Source: Phytophthora sp. 'mugwort'
Taxonomy: Eukaryota > Oomycota > Peronosporomycetes > Peronosporales > Peronosporaceae
Assembly (NCBI GenBank): GCA_033558025.1
Contig: JAUCEF010000011.1
Location: 868,001-932,000 of the forward strand
Direction of reading: 5' to 3'
Length of the DNA stretch: 64,000 bases
Position 1 is the first letter of the stretch. Each line of letters opens with the position of its first letter. The position numbers and the translations under genes are program-made. Under the pieces are notes generated by a model. The model searched no databases. It was given only the letters and a program-made list of their open reading frames with translations, and was not told where the DNA came from. This document shows, piece by piece, positions 21,593 through 32,610 of this stretch.

Positions 21593-24500
21593 TTTACCCC
21601 TTGGTTCTCAAAAAAAGGACCTCGAGCACATAGCTGATATATCGTATTATACCACGTAACGATGTCACTGCGAGTTTGTATGTGCTGGCTTTTCCACCCG
21701 ACAATGGCTTCATAAAGTTCTCCAGAGATATTATTCTAAATGCGTATAATAAAACAATATACGCCTTCGTTATTGATAGAAATCGGTGTATGTCGTATCT
21801 ATCCCCGAGGCGTTGAAACAGCCGAACAGAATGTGTACAAAATCATGCGATACGAACCCAAGACGTCTATAAAACATACTGAAAATCAACGAGCCATGTA
21901 TTACCATCTTATAAAACCAACACACACATCATATGCGTGTGCTCGTAGATGCGCTTTAGTCCCTCTCATTCTTTGACTCACCGTCTTCCTCAGCGTCGAG
22001 CTCCCGGCGCGTCTTCTTTCTCTTTCCTGCTATCTGTCCTGGGTGCCGCATTACAACCCGCTTTCCCAAGGTGGGCGGAATCGCGAGTCCATTGTCAAAG
22101 TCGTCATGCCAAATGTCAAAGCAAGTTTTCGCCACTCCCTTGTACTCACGCCGGATTTTGTTACATAGCCAACTCTTGGCATCATCGATGGAGCAACGCT
22201 CGCAAAAGTAGGTAGTAGCGAACGACTTCTTTGACTCCGTACGCAAAAGTGCGCAAACCTTGCAGGAGTGTTGGTGTCGTTTTTGCACTCCCAACACAGT
22301 AGTAATCCAACCCTGACTGCTCCAGTTCGTGCGTGAGTCGCACGGCCGGTCCTTTTCGCTTCGAACTGCTACTCGGTGGGTTTGCCACCACCCCAACAAA
22401 ATCGGCTGCCTTCACTTGGAGGAGCTAGTTTTGTAGCATTCCATAACACTCCCCTCGGGTCATCGTCGCTGTACCAGCATTTTGGTCGTCTTTGTGGAAA
22501 TATAAAAATTGACGAAAACCATATCCACAAAGCCTAAAACTAGACTTTTGTAGTATTTCTTGAACTTAGTGGAGGTTTGTAACGAGTATCTTTGAAGGCG
22601 GAGTTGATCATGCACGTCAACTCCGCCCAGCCATCGCCAGTAATCATTGACCACAGCCGGACATGGGACCGTAATAGCGCCAACCTGCTTGATGTTCCTC
22701 CCAATAGTGGAGGAAGTCATTGCAGCGCCCGTGCGCAGGTAGTGCACAGACTTCTGTCCCACCAGTGAAATGCGACCATTGTCGGAATGGCAATGGAACG
22801 AGAAGAAGAACCCCTAGGGATGTTCGCAGGGCACGACTTGCGTTTCTCGACGACTTCTTGTCGTAGCCAAGGCGATTCGTCATAATTGTTCCAATAACGT
22901 AAACATTCATCGATAAAGTTCCACAGCCAGCAGTATTGAAGAGTAAAAACGATTGATCACCACAGCATTCCATGGGTGCCGAGAATAACTTTAAATTTCG
23001 CACGACTGATGCCGCACCAGTCTTCAAGTCAAATGCATCGTCTCCAACTTCGTTGAGATTACGTTTACCAGTATACATGTCGAATCTAATAAGGAACGAT
23101 ATAATATGCATGCACAACAATAAACCGTAAGTTATGGCATGTGACAAAATATTTTAAAAAAATCACGTACCTGTGGCAATACACGGTTCTTGAGTCGCAC
23201 AGCATAAACATTTTGGACCCGTACCGGTGTGGTTTATCCGGCATGAACATCCGTGTCGTGTTGCGCTTAGAAGTAGAAGGCAGTACGCTTTCGTCGTACG
23301 AGAACACCGCCGGCAGAATCCACCAGCACAAAAAACGCTTTTCGTGTCGACGATCGGCCGAAGTTTCCAGAGCTTGTCACGGCCACGGTCACTTTCGTTA
23401 TCTACAAAATGAAGGTCAAGCAAGATACCTTGAAACCGATTACGCGCCATGAATCTTCCAAACGTTCCTGGAGGAACTTCTTCATCCTCCACCATGGATC
23501 AGTGCGAAGCCATGCATCTTGTCTTCGGGTAGAGCATACGCGCAACAAGTAGGCCGATGACACGAACGATTTCATGCGTTTCGTATGACGGAGATGCGCC
23601 AAGCCGGCGACGTATCTGCTTCAGCGTCTCCCGCCGGCTTGGCGCTTGCTTGGACTGGATAGCTATGGCTCGCAGGGGCAGCTAGTGCTGACGATACCGG
23701 TTTGTCTCCAAGTTGATGTCCACCCATAATGCCTTGGGCATAAAAAACGAATGCTAGCAAAGGTGAGTTACAAATGTCACGCAGAGCCTTCACACGTTTC
23801 GCCTCTTCCATTTGTAGCTCATCAAAAGCAGGTACTTCCTCCTCGAAAATACTAGACACAGCACTCCACTCCATCTTGTGCAATGCATCTTCTCGACGTT
23901 TCGCCGCCATGGTCTCGGCGTGCCCATATGCAGCGACTGAACAAAAGCCTCATCCATCTCGACGGCGTCGCTGTCCGAGAGCACATCGTCATCAATAACG
24001 TCACCACGCAGAATATGCTCATCTTCCTCGTCGAAGTTGTCGTCACTTTCACTAGAGCTAAAGCTAATATACCCACTTAGGTTCTCGTTCTCTGGAAAGA
24101 AGTTCTCGTTTTTTTCAATTTGAGGGCGCAGGCGAGAAGTAGGCGTAAACGGTACTGCCCTTTCGTCTTCATCACTTTCAGCTCCACTTGTCTCGGACAT
24201 GAAATGTAATCCCGCAGCAGCTTCGTGCTGTGGGCGTCAACATTGCAACTCTCGTCTCCATCTGTCAGCAAGTACACAAATCCTTGACTTGGCTCTTCAA
24301 ATGCTTCGCTAACAGTAGCATCCAGCCGGCTGGAATCAAAACAGCCAGACCCCGTCCACGCCGTCATCCAAGCCAATATTAGCCTCGCCATTTGCCTCTT
24401 CTGGAGCGACGCACACCACATCAAAAGTCGGAACTACACATGCTGCATCCTCTACGTTTCCACGACCTCCTTCGTTTCCACGCTCGCTATCTCGCTTATG

Positions 24501-25171
24501 ATATGATTCTCTTCCTCCCTCACCTTCTCGATCGCCAACTCACTTGTTTCCACGCTCGCTACTTCGACTGATACTGCACTCGCCTCTGGTATCCCGTTGT
24601 CGGTTAGGACATCGGTTTCTAGCACATACTCGACTACTGCAGCTATTTACAATAAATGATAATCATAATAAACACAAAACAGGCTAGAAATTCTCTCAGA
24701 TACCTTCGATACAATAAAAATAGACAAAATACCTTCGCCTACGAACACATTCACACCGTCCGGGCTTGAATACGTCCAGTCAGACGCTAGGCCGGACAGA
24801 CGCTTCGATTCTACCCTTTACTACGCAGCTGCCGCCACAAATGTCCAAAGTCGACGTCGCGGACAGCCGCTGCGACCGCCGCTCCCTTCCCGCGTCGACT
24901 CTTCCAGATGCGCGCCATTCGGCAAAATCTCAAGTGAGTGGTGATCGGTGCTTGTCCCAGATGTCACATCCCAACCTTCTCCCAGTATCTGGGTACCTGT
25001 CCCGTTTCTAACTTTTTCCAAATAACCTCAAGTAACTTATTCTTTAAATTTAACTTGATTAAGTATTGATTATTTTTCTTTGAGCCATTTACTATTGTTA
25101 ATCCCGTTATGTCGTACGACATACGTATCTTGCAATGTCGTATGATACGACATTGGGAACCAGGGAGTTAA
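21593..25171 (-). mobile_element. piggyBac element with recognisable ends
   Basis: The transposase on the minus strand (21956-24424) is bounded by imperfect terminal inverted repeats: CCCCTTGGTTCTC at 21597-21609 and GGGAACCAGGGAG at 25155-25167 (10 of 13 match). The right end is followed by TTAA (25168-25171), the hallmark piggyBac target. The left end is preceded by TTTA (21593-21596), one change from TTAA. Just inside the right end are two related palindromes (25108-25123 and 25133-25155). Size is 3.58 kb. End identification is by eye and therefore moderate. Confidence 0.7.
21956..24424 (-). pseudogene. piggyBac-type transposase (DDE_Tnp_1_7)
   Basis: In order on the minus strand there is first an acidic N-terminus (SETSGAESDEDER, SSSESDDNFDEEDEHIL; 23790-24420). 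FSYDESVLPSTSKRNTTRMF and MPDKPHRYGSKMFMLCDS lie near 23240-23310. RFDMYTGKRN is near 23080 and GTIMTNRLGYDKK near 22880. WRWLGGVDVHDQLRLQRYSL lies near 22600. A C-terminal Cys-rich finger (HSCKVCALL, TTYFCERC) is near 22220. These match the piggyBac fold, with the DDD catalytic residues in SYDE, the RFDMYTGK region and GVDVHD. At least three frame breaks separate the blocks, so it is inactive. Confidence 0.8.
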
Positions 25172-25488
25172 GTTGCGGTATCGATTAATAGCAAGTTGTA
25201 CAGGCGCTCTCAATAAGAACGGAACGCATACAGTTCAGTAAATACTAGTCGTACGTAGCAATATGCTGATCTGTAGCACACTTACACCTTTCTGGTGATA
25301 AAGCAGACAGTTTGCGACCGGCAAAATCAAAGGGCTATAATATAGGTATAGGACGCAGGGAAGAAAAATATGTTATGTATTGCGCGGAGCGGACGGCTTT
25401 GTATTAAAACGCGGTTCCAAAGTCCCTTTGCTGAATATGCTCAGCTCGTCAGCATTCACACTCGCAGCTAAGCCGAAGTTTGAGTCCT

Positions 25489-26040
25489 TTAGCAGGCGCC
25501 ACCGGGCACAACAGGCTCCGTAGTGGTCGGCGTCGGGGCCGACGTAGGAGCATCAGTAGGCGCCGTCGTGGGGGCATCAGTAGGCGCCGTCGTGGGGGCA
25601 TCAGTAGGCGCCGTCGTGGGGGCGTCAGTTGGTGCGGTGGTGGGGGCGTCAGTAGGAGCATTCGTGGGAGGAGCCGTTGTGGCAACCAGGGCGTCGCACT
25701 GCGTCTCGAAGGTGGAGGCAAGCTGGTACACGTTCATGACGGCGCCACTGGTGGGGATGTTCAGGTCGCAGTCAGGGGGGTTCGTGGCGAGCACGGAAAC
25801 AATGAGGTCGTGGCACGCCTGCACGCCGCACATGATCTTGCGTTCAGCGTCTGTGGGGAGAGCGGTGGCGTACAGCATGTTGTAGCCCGAATCCGAGGCG
25901 CAGTTGCCTAGTGAGGAACCCGTTAGCAGGCCAACCATGCCGAGGTACGCAGATTGCTGCTGGGCGGCCGAACAGGCCTCGGCATCAACGGTGTTAGCCA
26001 GGGCGGCGACGGCGGCGGCGAGGGCGAAGTACGTGTTCAT
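25489..26040 (-). CDS. Long elicitin with Thr/Pro-rich C-terminal domain (INF2-like)
   Basis: 183 residues: a 20-residue signal peptide (MNTYFALAAA...TVDA), a 98-residue elicitin domain with all six cysteines at canonical positions (3, 27, 51, 56, 71, 95), and a 65-residue tail. The tail is built on the octapeptide TDAPTTAP and ends in GGAC. This architecture matches the class of elicitins with a Thr/Ser/Pro/Ala-rich, probably O-glycosylated extension thought to anchor the domain at the hypha or cell wall. The domain is acidic and residue 13 is Leu. ATG at 26038-26040 is preceded by a core promoter (26090-26105). The gene is on the opposite strand from the other elicitins and is intact. The last codon before the stop is a lone Cys, also true of the gene at 27949. 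Confidence 0.92.
   Translation of the reverse strand: MNTYFALAAAVAALANTVDAEACSAAQQQSAYLGMVGLLTGSSLGNCASDSGYNMLYATALPTDAERKIMCGVQACHDLIVSVLATNPPDCDLNIPTSGAVMNVYQLASTFETQCDALVATTAPPTNAPTDAPTTAPTDAPTTAPTDAPTTAPTDAPTTAPTDAPTSAPTPTTTEPVVPGGAC
25551..25670 (-). repeat. 24-bp tandem repeat coding TDAPTTAP units
   Basis: Five head-to-tail 24-bp units start at 25551, 25575, 25599, 25623 and 25647. The first three are identical and the last two diverge by a few bases. The period equals eight codons, so copy number changes keep the frame. It forms the elicitin tail. Confidence 0.9.
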
Positions 26041-26089
26041 AGTCTCTGGTTGGGGAGGGGTCTGTCGAAGCGATTGGAGCTGCTAGGAG

Positions 26090-26105
26090 CAAATCGGAGA
26101 ATGGC
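26090..26105 (-). promoter_or_regulatory. Core promoter of the minus-strand long elicitin
   Basis: The reverse complement reads GCCATTCTCCGATTTG, an initiator/flanking-type element about 50-65 bases before the ATG at 26040. Confidence 0.75.
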
Positions 26106-27900
26106 AAAGACCGAGAGGCGGAGCCTGTTGACTTTGTTGACTTTGCTGTCTGATGCCCCTCTTTCGAACAGCGGCATCCTTACCGGCACAACTTTCGCCA
26201 CAAATCCGGGCTCGAAAGTGTCGTCGGATCCCTTGTCACAAAATAGAGGGATTAGCTGACGTGGTACACTGAGGATTCACAATGCTATAGAGCTGTCCCG
26301 ATCCGAGCAGTCCCCAACTTGCTGCGTGTGGCTCGCGTTTGTTTATAATACTTATTTAAAGTACTAGTTGATGAGCCATGATAGCCTCAATGACGATGGT
26401 GCGTGCAAGGCTACTGACAGTTCTCAGTCTGGCCTGGATGCAGCAGTACATGGATTCGTTACTTCGCAGGGCTCCAGAAGCGAGACTGGTGTTGCAGGCT
26501 CGGTTGGAGGCGCGAATGTCAACCGATATCTAACTGGAATTCTAGTGTTGTTGCCACTCTATTGCTCCCTTCGTGGTGAGCAGCACGCGCCGCCAGTGAA
26601 TTTGCGGTGTACGCCGTCGCCCAGAGCAATGCTCCGAGAGCCCACCGCATTTTTCTTTGAGTGCACGGCTGAGGTGCATCGACGTCGCTGATGCCGCTCG
26701 ACTGGCGTTACACCATCACTTTGGCAGGATTCCCCAGCAGCATAAATAGGGTTGGTTTGACCTGCGTGACCGTAGTGGGACGTGTATCCGGCGCCATGTC
26801 ACTTGTCTGATCTACCGGTAGACCCGTCTCTGTTGGAGAGCTCTGGTGACTCACCAGAGCTCTCCAACATTGGTGACTATGGAATGATCTTTTTCAGAGT
26901 TTTACGAATCAAACAGATCAAAAATATATTAGATACCATTTTTTTATCGTTAGATACGATCAGATATTATCACTTTGTGCGGTCACTCGACCCGGGGGCG
27001 CGCCACCGGCTCAGCTACTGCTGAACGAGACTATAAAAAGCCACCGAAGACGACTTTTTGTGCAGTAGACAACTCTTAGCGCAGCCAGTATCATCTCGCG
27101 CCTGACTGAAGACCATCACTCGAGCCGGGAGGTCGTGGCTCCCGCCGCGCGGCGTCTCCAGCAGCACCCCGGGAAGTCATCCGCTGAATCGTGCCACTTC
27201 CAGAACAGCAAAGCCTTCCAATCGACGTACACGCCGCCCCGCCGACCACGTGATCTGTAGCCCGACGAGTTGCTCTTTCCTGGTAGCAACGAGTAAGCAG
27301 GTCGTCGAAAGGCATCGTAGGTGGCATTCATTGTGTATCCGAACTTCAACTTCGCGACGTTTCTAAGTGTTAAAAACATCTTCTGCCATTTGAATGTGAT
27401 ACAAATTTGTTTTTTTTGGATTGGATTTGATTCCCCAAAACTGACAGATCCCTACTGGTGGACCAGCTTGTTGAGCACATTTTCCGTCAAATTTAATATG
27501 TTGACGGCGTCAACTTGACGCAGGTGTCGGAGGCTCCGAATTTTAGTCGGATACCGCCACAGTGAATGGTGCTGCCAATGGCACTCAACATACCGCACCA
27601 AGTGCAGCCACAATATTTTCTCGCGGCACACCATAATCGATTGACAGCGGCATTCCTGCAAAATCCGCCTCGCTGGCCCGTGACTGCTTCCATATCGCAG
27701 GATTCATAAGCTCCCGCCCTATCTCGACCGTGAGTCACATGCACATCTATCTTGACTTCATTGGGTACGAGCTCCGAGCCCCGCGATCATTCTCAAGCTG
27801 CAACGAGCTGCTGGGCACCACCACCGTACATAAAGAGGTGGGTCAATGGGCACCAGCAACTAAAGCGCTTCACTTCGGCGCGGCGAACCTGACGTCCTCA
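26106..27900. other. Intergenic between two divergently oriented long elicitins
   Basis: 1.8 kb with no gene I can name. Minus-strand frames at 27091-27744 have no recognised domain. A 39-bp perfect palindrome lies at 26831-26869 (separate entry). The two flanking elicitins point away from each other, so this is a shared upstream region. Confidence 0.5.
26831..26869. repeat. 39-bp palindrome, 19-bp arms with 1-base centre
   Basis: TGTTGGAGAGCTCTGGTGA at 26831-26849 and its exact reverse complement at 26851-26869 are separated by one C at 26850. It would form a near-perfect cruciform or hairpin. Confidence 0.95.
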
Positions 27901-27916
27901 CTCATTCTGCAATTTG
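27901..27916 (+). promoter_or_regulatory. Core promoter of the plus-strand long elicitin
   Basis: CTCATTCTGCAATTTG is identical over 16 bases to the element before elicitin 1 (9681-9696). It lies about 33-48 bases before the ATG at 27949. Confidence 0.85.
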
Positions 27917-27948
27917 CTCAGATCTTCTCAGACACTTCTTCCAGTACC

Positions 27949-28497
27949 ATGAACGCTACGACCGTCCTCGCCATTGCCGCCGCCGCCTTTGTAGGCTCCG
28001 CCGCCGCCGATACGTGCTCATCGTCAGAGCAGACGTCCGCCTACACGACGCTGGCCAGCCTGCTGACTCTGGACTCCTTCCAGGGCTGCGTCGACGACTC
28101 CGGCTACAGCCTTCTGTACTCGACCTCGCTGCCCACGGACGCCGAGTACGTCGAGATGTGTGCGTCGACGAATTGCCAGTCGCTAATTGAGTCGATCATC
28201 TCGCTCAGTCCACCCGACTGCACCCTAACTGTGCCCACGAGCGGCCTGGAAGTGAACGTGTACGAGCTGGCCAACGGGTTTTCGACCGTGTGCTCTTCTG
28301 AGTCGTCGACGACCTCGACGACAGCGACGTCGACGGCTGCCAGCACCAGCACGGACACGACGACCACGACCACGACGGCCCCTACCGCCATGACGGCCGC
28401 GTCGACCGCTTCCAGCTCGGCGACGGAGGCCCCTACCGTTACAGAGGCCGCGTCAACCAACACGACGACGACCACCACCACTGCCACAGCGTGCTAA
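27949..28497 (+). CDS. Long elicitin with Ser/Thr-rich C-terminal domain (INF2-like)
   Basis: 182 residues: a 20-residue signal peptide (MNATTVLA...SAAA), a 98-residue elicitin domain with six cysteines in canonical spacing, and a 64-residue tail dominated by Thr, Ser and Ala (TTTTTT runs, no strict repeat). The tail is a likely heavily O-glycosylated stalk and ends in TATAC. The domain is strongly acidic, with Thr at position 13. The start at 27949 is set by the signal peptide and the promoter at 27901; the longer frame from 27730 begins before the promoter and is rejected. It pairs with the divergent gene at 26040, 1.9 kb away, as the second long-type elicitin of the cluster. It is intact with no intron. 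Confidence 0.92.
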   Translation: MNATTVLAIAAAAFVGSAAADTCSSSEQTSAYTTLASLLTLDSFQGCVDDSGYSLLYSTSLPTDAEYVEMCASTNCQSLIESIISLSPPDCTLTVPTSGLEVNVYELANGFSTVCSSESSTTSTTATSTAASTSTDTTTTTTTAPTAMTAASTASSSATEAPTVTEAASTNTTTTTTTATAC

Positions 28498-29287
28498 GTA
28501 GCTTCGTAGCGGACACTTTCTTCCTTGACCGTTTAGTCGGACGAAGGATGCGGCTAATGAAATGCCCTACTCTTGCGATCTGTAGTGCCGTTATCTTGTT
28601 AGTAGGCATTTAGGACATCGTTCCCAATTTCAGAGATACAATGCGTTCTTTGCGGCAATACATTGAGTTTGGAGGAGATTTGTTGTCAAACAGATTGGTT
28701 AGCGTTCAATTAATGATATATCCATAGGATAGGATGACCAGTGCCCACGCAACGACACTTTCGTCATGGATGAGCGTATGATTCAGTACATGTACTGTAT
28801 CTCAAGGTGCAACCGATGATCCTCACGGATTTCAACGTATTCGTGCCTACAGTAATAACCATATTAAGGTGCAAAACGTGAGCTTCACACTACTCAGCAT
28901 AGTATCGTACAAGCATGCGTTTAGTTTAGTTTTGCGAAATCGCTATCTAGCCGTCGCCATGGTGATGGTGGCTCTCGTTGACATGCAAAGCAACTCCGTT
29001 TGGGCACATATGAATCCTTTTGAGTTTTGAGCATTTGAGGTTGCGCAAAGGGGCTGGTTGACATCAAGATTTAATAAAATGCGCACCGAAATTATAGCCG
29101 CAGTCGAAAATCTGCTTTTCTGAGCCACTGCGTGTGTTTTTGCTGCTAAACCGTCGCTGCTGATTCGTCAAAATGCAATAGAAATTAATGCAACAAGCAG
29201 AATTGAAAAAGCTGGCACCGTTCATTCGCAACGAACGAAAAACACGCTTTGGGTCGAGTCAAAACTGTAGCCGTACTATAACAGAGC
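28498..29287. other. Intergenic
   Basis: AT-rich 3' flank of the elicitin followed by sequence with no recognised gene. No terminator or terminal repeat of the neighbouring mariner relic was bounded. Confidence 0.4.
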
Positions 29288-30371
29288 AAGTCTAGTAGCC
29301 CGTTTTGGATCCTTTGAGCAGTCTTTTGTAGCTTCCAAACGCTTCGGGACGCTCTTTATCAGCTTTCGGATGCACTAGAAGTCGATACGATCCCACTCGG
29401 CCTTGATCTGCTTGATCAAATCTGCTGTTTTGTCGAATCGGCGGCCATTTGGGTACAGTCGGCGAGCTAGAATCCCCCACACGTTTTCAATGTTGTTGAG
29501 ATCATGGTTCCTGGTATGCCACGGCAGCGTCTCCACGTTATTGGCCGTTGAGAAGGCCTTGGTGAACTTAGCGCAGTATATGGATGCATTATCCTACTGG
29601 AAAATTGGCTTCACATCGCCCATTTTCACACGAAGTTCTTCCAGAAAAGGGAGCAGACTCTAGATCAGCGTCGCTGTGTATTTGATAGCGTTTCGTTTGC
29701 CCTTTAGAAAGACCAGGCTTGTTTTGCCGTACCAGTTCACGCCCGCCAAGATCATGACGCTTCCTCCGCCGTTCACACGCTTCGACATCAGTTTGAGCTC
29801 GGCCCTCATGTCATGCCAGTAGAAACGGATGTCATCAGGCCCGTGTAAATAAAACTTGTTCTCGTCCGTAAACACCACGTGGCGCCAGAACTTCCGCTTG
29901 CCTTCATATTTTTTTTCAAAGGCCACCCTCGCTTTTTGTGATGAGGTTTGAGAGCTGGGGTCGGTTTGCGCTTGGCATACTTGATGTATTTACGAGCACG
30001 TAGCGAGCGAAGCACTGTAGACTCGCTGGAAGTGATGCAGCTGCGTTTCGATCTCTTTCGCCGACAGATTGTGCACAACAGCCAGCCGAAAGACTTCGCA
30101 CGTCCCGCTCGGTCAATTTCGGGCTCCTTCCTGTCCACTTCGTCGCCGATGAAGCCTTGCCACGTTTGAGGTAGTCGCGGATAGCCTTTTCGTCTCGTCC
30201 GATAAGCTTCGCAATCGTTCGGGGTCTTTTGCGTTCCTGTTGGCGCTTATTAATCTCGCGGCACTCTTCTTCGCTTAGCTGCTTTCCTCGTGGCATTTTG
30301 GGGGCTTCAGCAACAACCTGAAATGAGAACTTTGGCTGTACGTATGCTATCCTATCGCTTACTAAGCCCAT
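29288..30371 (-). pseudogene. Tc1/mariner-type transposase, degenerate
   Basis: The minus strand starts with a helix-turn-helix region (PRGKQLSEEECREINKRQ, RTIAKLIGRDEKAIRDYLKR, about 30180-30300). It continues with VVFTDENKFYLHGPDD (first catalytic Asp) near 29850, GGGSVMILAGVNWYG near 29740 and DNASIYCAK near 29580 (second Asp, preceded by an in-frame stop). NNIENVWGILARRLYPNGRRF lies near 29430-29490 and is the third acidic region. Frameshifts occur near 29920 and after about 30150. The middle DNA-binding part (KKRGWPLKK-like) is seen in a different frame. Not functional. Confidence 0.8.
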
Positions 30372-31519
30372 ATCGACTCTAAATACTGTGATAGAACCCT
30401 AAACTGAGCGAGATCTTGCCGTTCCGCACGCGGATCTTAAACACAGATATTTATGGGAATACCCGAAGAATGAGGGGGTGGAGTTCACCGTGGACAGCCT
30501 CAACGGTTAATTCCACGGTACTGCGTGTGTGAACGTAACCTCAGTCAACATTTATATTACATTCAGAATGTTGCAGCAACAAATTTGCAGCTGTTACTCT
30601 TATTCACTAACACACGTCCACGGCATCAGCCGACGTCCAAGTCTTCAGACTATGACGGTGATTTATCCGTTAAATTCGTGCAAAAAGCAATGGTTGGTAT
30701 TCCCAGCTACGTCGCTCTAGTTTATCGCGGTTTCCCTGTGTTCTCGTGGTCGTGTGTGTTGGTTGGGTCGGAAAGTAGAAGATGTTAACAGTCTCGTAAG
30801 TTACGGCACGCCCCCGTTTCTGTGCTTTTGTTTTTTTACGTTTCCAGTGACAGTGTTGGTTAGCATTCTCGTAGAGAAAAAGGAAAAATCCAGACGAAAC
30901 GCCACAAATCAAGAGGAACAATCAAAAGCCAAGAGTGCTTAGGTTAATACTTAGCCCACCTCTAACAGACTACATGTACAGCATGATCGTCATACCACCA
31001 GTCGGCTGGTTGGTGCTGACCACTTGAGCGGGCAGCACCTCACTCTCAGGTTTTCCTCCAGCCCGGTCTCGCCACCGGCATTGCCGTCGAAATGCCTCGC
31101 CGTTGCCGAGGGACCGTCCCCGCCGCCACCTCTTCCATTCAGTACCCTCCAATGGAATGAGAGTGAGTAATTGTTTGCAAAGCTGCCGTTTTCGTGGTCT
31201 AGATGACACATGACGCAAGAAGGCAGATCGAGTCTAAACAAAGTGACTGTCTTTGGAACGCTATTACATGTAGTCATTCAGGATAGTTCATTAGTGTAGA
31301 TTTGATTGTTCGATTGGATTGGGTATATCCGTGGCCTTCTCTACAGTTCTCAAGGGTTTTCTAGAGGTTTGGGAGGATTCATAGATTTTTCCTGGATTTT
31401 GTAGCTGTCTCGTTCTCGTAGTTCCCCTCGCTCACGAAATCGCACTGACTCTCGGAGATGGAATTCGTCATTCTGAAACGCGATCCTCGTATTTGATTGG
31501 CACTGCTTCTCCGCGGTCT
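30372..31519. other. Intergenic
   Basis: No gene recognised. Several short frames exist on both strands without domain content. One end of the Harbinger-type element described next may begin here. Confidence 0.4.
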
Positions 31520-31681
31520 ACCATGCAACCATGAGTGGCCAATCGTCCCGGATGTATGCCTCCGACTGGGCGAGCGTAGCGACTCGTACGGCTAGGTACT
31601 ATCGCTTCACGAAGGAAGGAGATTACGCCTCATAACAGCATTTCATTTTCTTGACGTTATCATCGCCCCGGCGAGTACAAG

Positions 31682-32284
31682 ATGCTACTGCATCGAGGCC
31701 GTCTGCATCGTTTTAGAAAAGCTAACGTATTCAAACCGATGGTACGGCCAGGAGGCCTAGTACGGCCGCCGCTATCCGGGCCTAAGCAACATTTTCTACT
31801 TCGCGCTAACAGGTGCAAGATTCTGCTCTATATCGGCTCTGACTGCCTCGCTAATCCGTTGGCTGCGTTTTTGAGCACCATGGAGCGTGGGAGCGGTGAA
31901 ATTGTTGGCAGCGTGTGGGGACTCGTTGATGGCACCACACGTGCTGTTGGTCGGCCGGGAGGGCTACAATTAGGCAGGGTGTTGTATACGGCGGCCACAA
32001 ACGTAAGCATTGCATTAAATGCCAAACGGTTGTGACACCCGATGGTCGTATTGTGCATGCATTCGGGTACGGCCAGGGACGTCACCATGATTTCACGGTA
32101 CTGCGAGCATCTAAGTTGGAGGAGACCGTTCAGGGTGACCCACGTTTTGCTGGATTGATATTTACAGGGATGCTGCCTACGGAAGGAATGACTCTTCGCG
32201 TCGTAATTTCCAGTAACAGGTCGCAATCTTATATAAGAGAACGCAAACTACATAACGAGCAAGGTTTGCACCGAAGCTGAGTGG
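31682..32284 (+). pseudogene. Harbinger-type transposase, 5' part, split by gypsy insertion
   Basis: The plus strand, through several frames, reads LTYSNRWYGQEA and GRRYPGLSNIFYFALTG (31690-31812). IVGSVWGLVDGTTRAVGRPG (first catalytic Asp) lies near 31900-31960 and VVTPDGRIVHAFGYGQGRHH DFTVLR near 32025-32105. DPRFAGLIFTGDAAYGR (second Asp) lies near 32135-32190. Homology may begin as far left as about 31520. It stops at the exact edge of the LTR at 32285 and resumes at 37723. Frameshifts near 32000 and 32170 show decay besides the insertion. Confidence 0.75.
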
Positions 32285-32523
32285 TGTCACGTAATAGCTG
32301 GAAGTGAACTGAATCTTGGCAACTTGGGTTGTTGACGGCAAAATGAAGACTGAGTGTATTCGAGTTAAAGGAAAGAAATGAAGCGTGCGCGGTGGTTACC
32401 AACGAGCACAGAGGAGAACTAGCGGTGGTTACCAACGAGCAAGGAGGAGAAGCTAGCGGTGATTATCTAGGAGCACCGCGTCGTTAGCTACGGATGCCGA
32501 GCATTCGTCGAGCGTCCGTTACG
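32285..32523 (-). repeat. 3' LTR of the gypsy element
   Basis: The plus strand begins TGTCACGTAATAGCT and ends near CGTCCGTTACG. The terminal CA of the plus orientation is mutated to CG here but is present in the other LTR. Confidence 0.9.
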
Positions 32524-32610
32524 GTCCCTCCCTCCTGTAGACGAGCTGTTGTCCTCGTGGACGGCAATCTCAAATGATATTTGCGAATGAGACCTTGAAC
32601 CTGGTTGAGA

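Noticed and set aside
25551..25670. Regular 24-bp units that look like a CRISPR array
   Set aside because: No spacers between units, the units are contiguous and in-frame in an elicitin, and the organism is a eukaryote.
26368..26691. 107-codon plus-strand frame between the long elicitins
   Set aside because: No recognisable domain or signal peptide and no promoter element; kept as intergenic.
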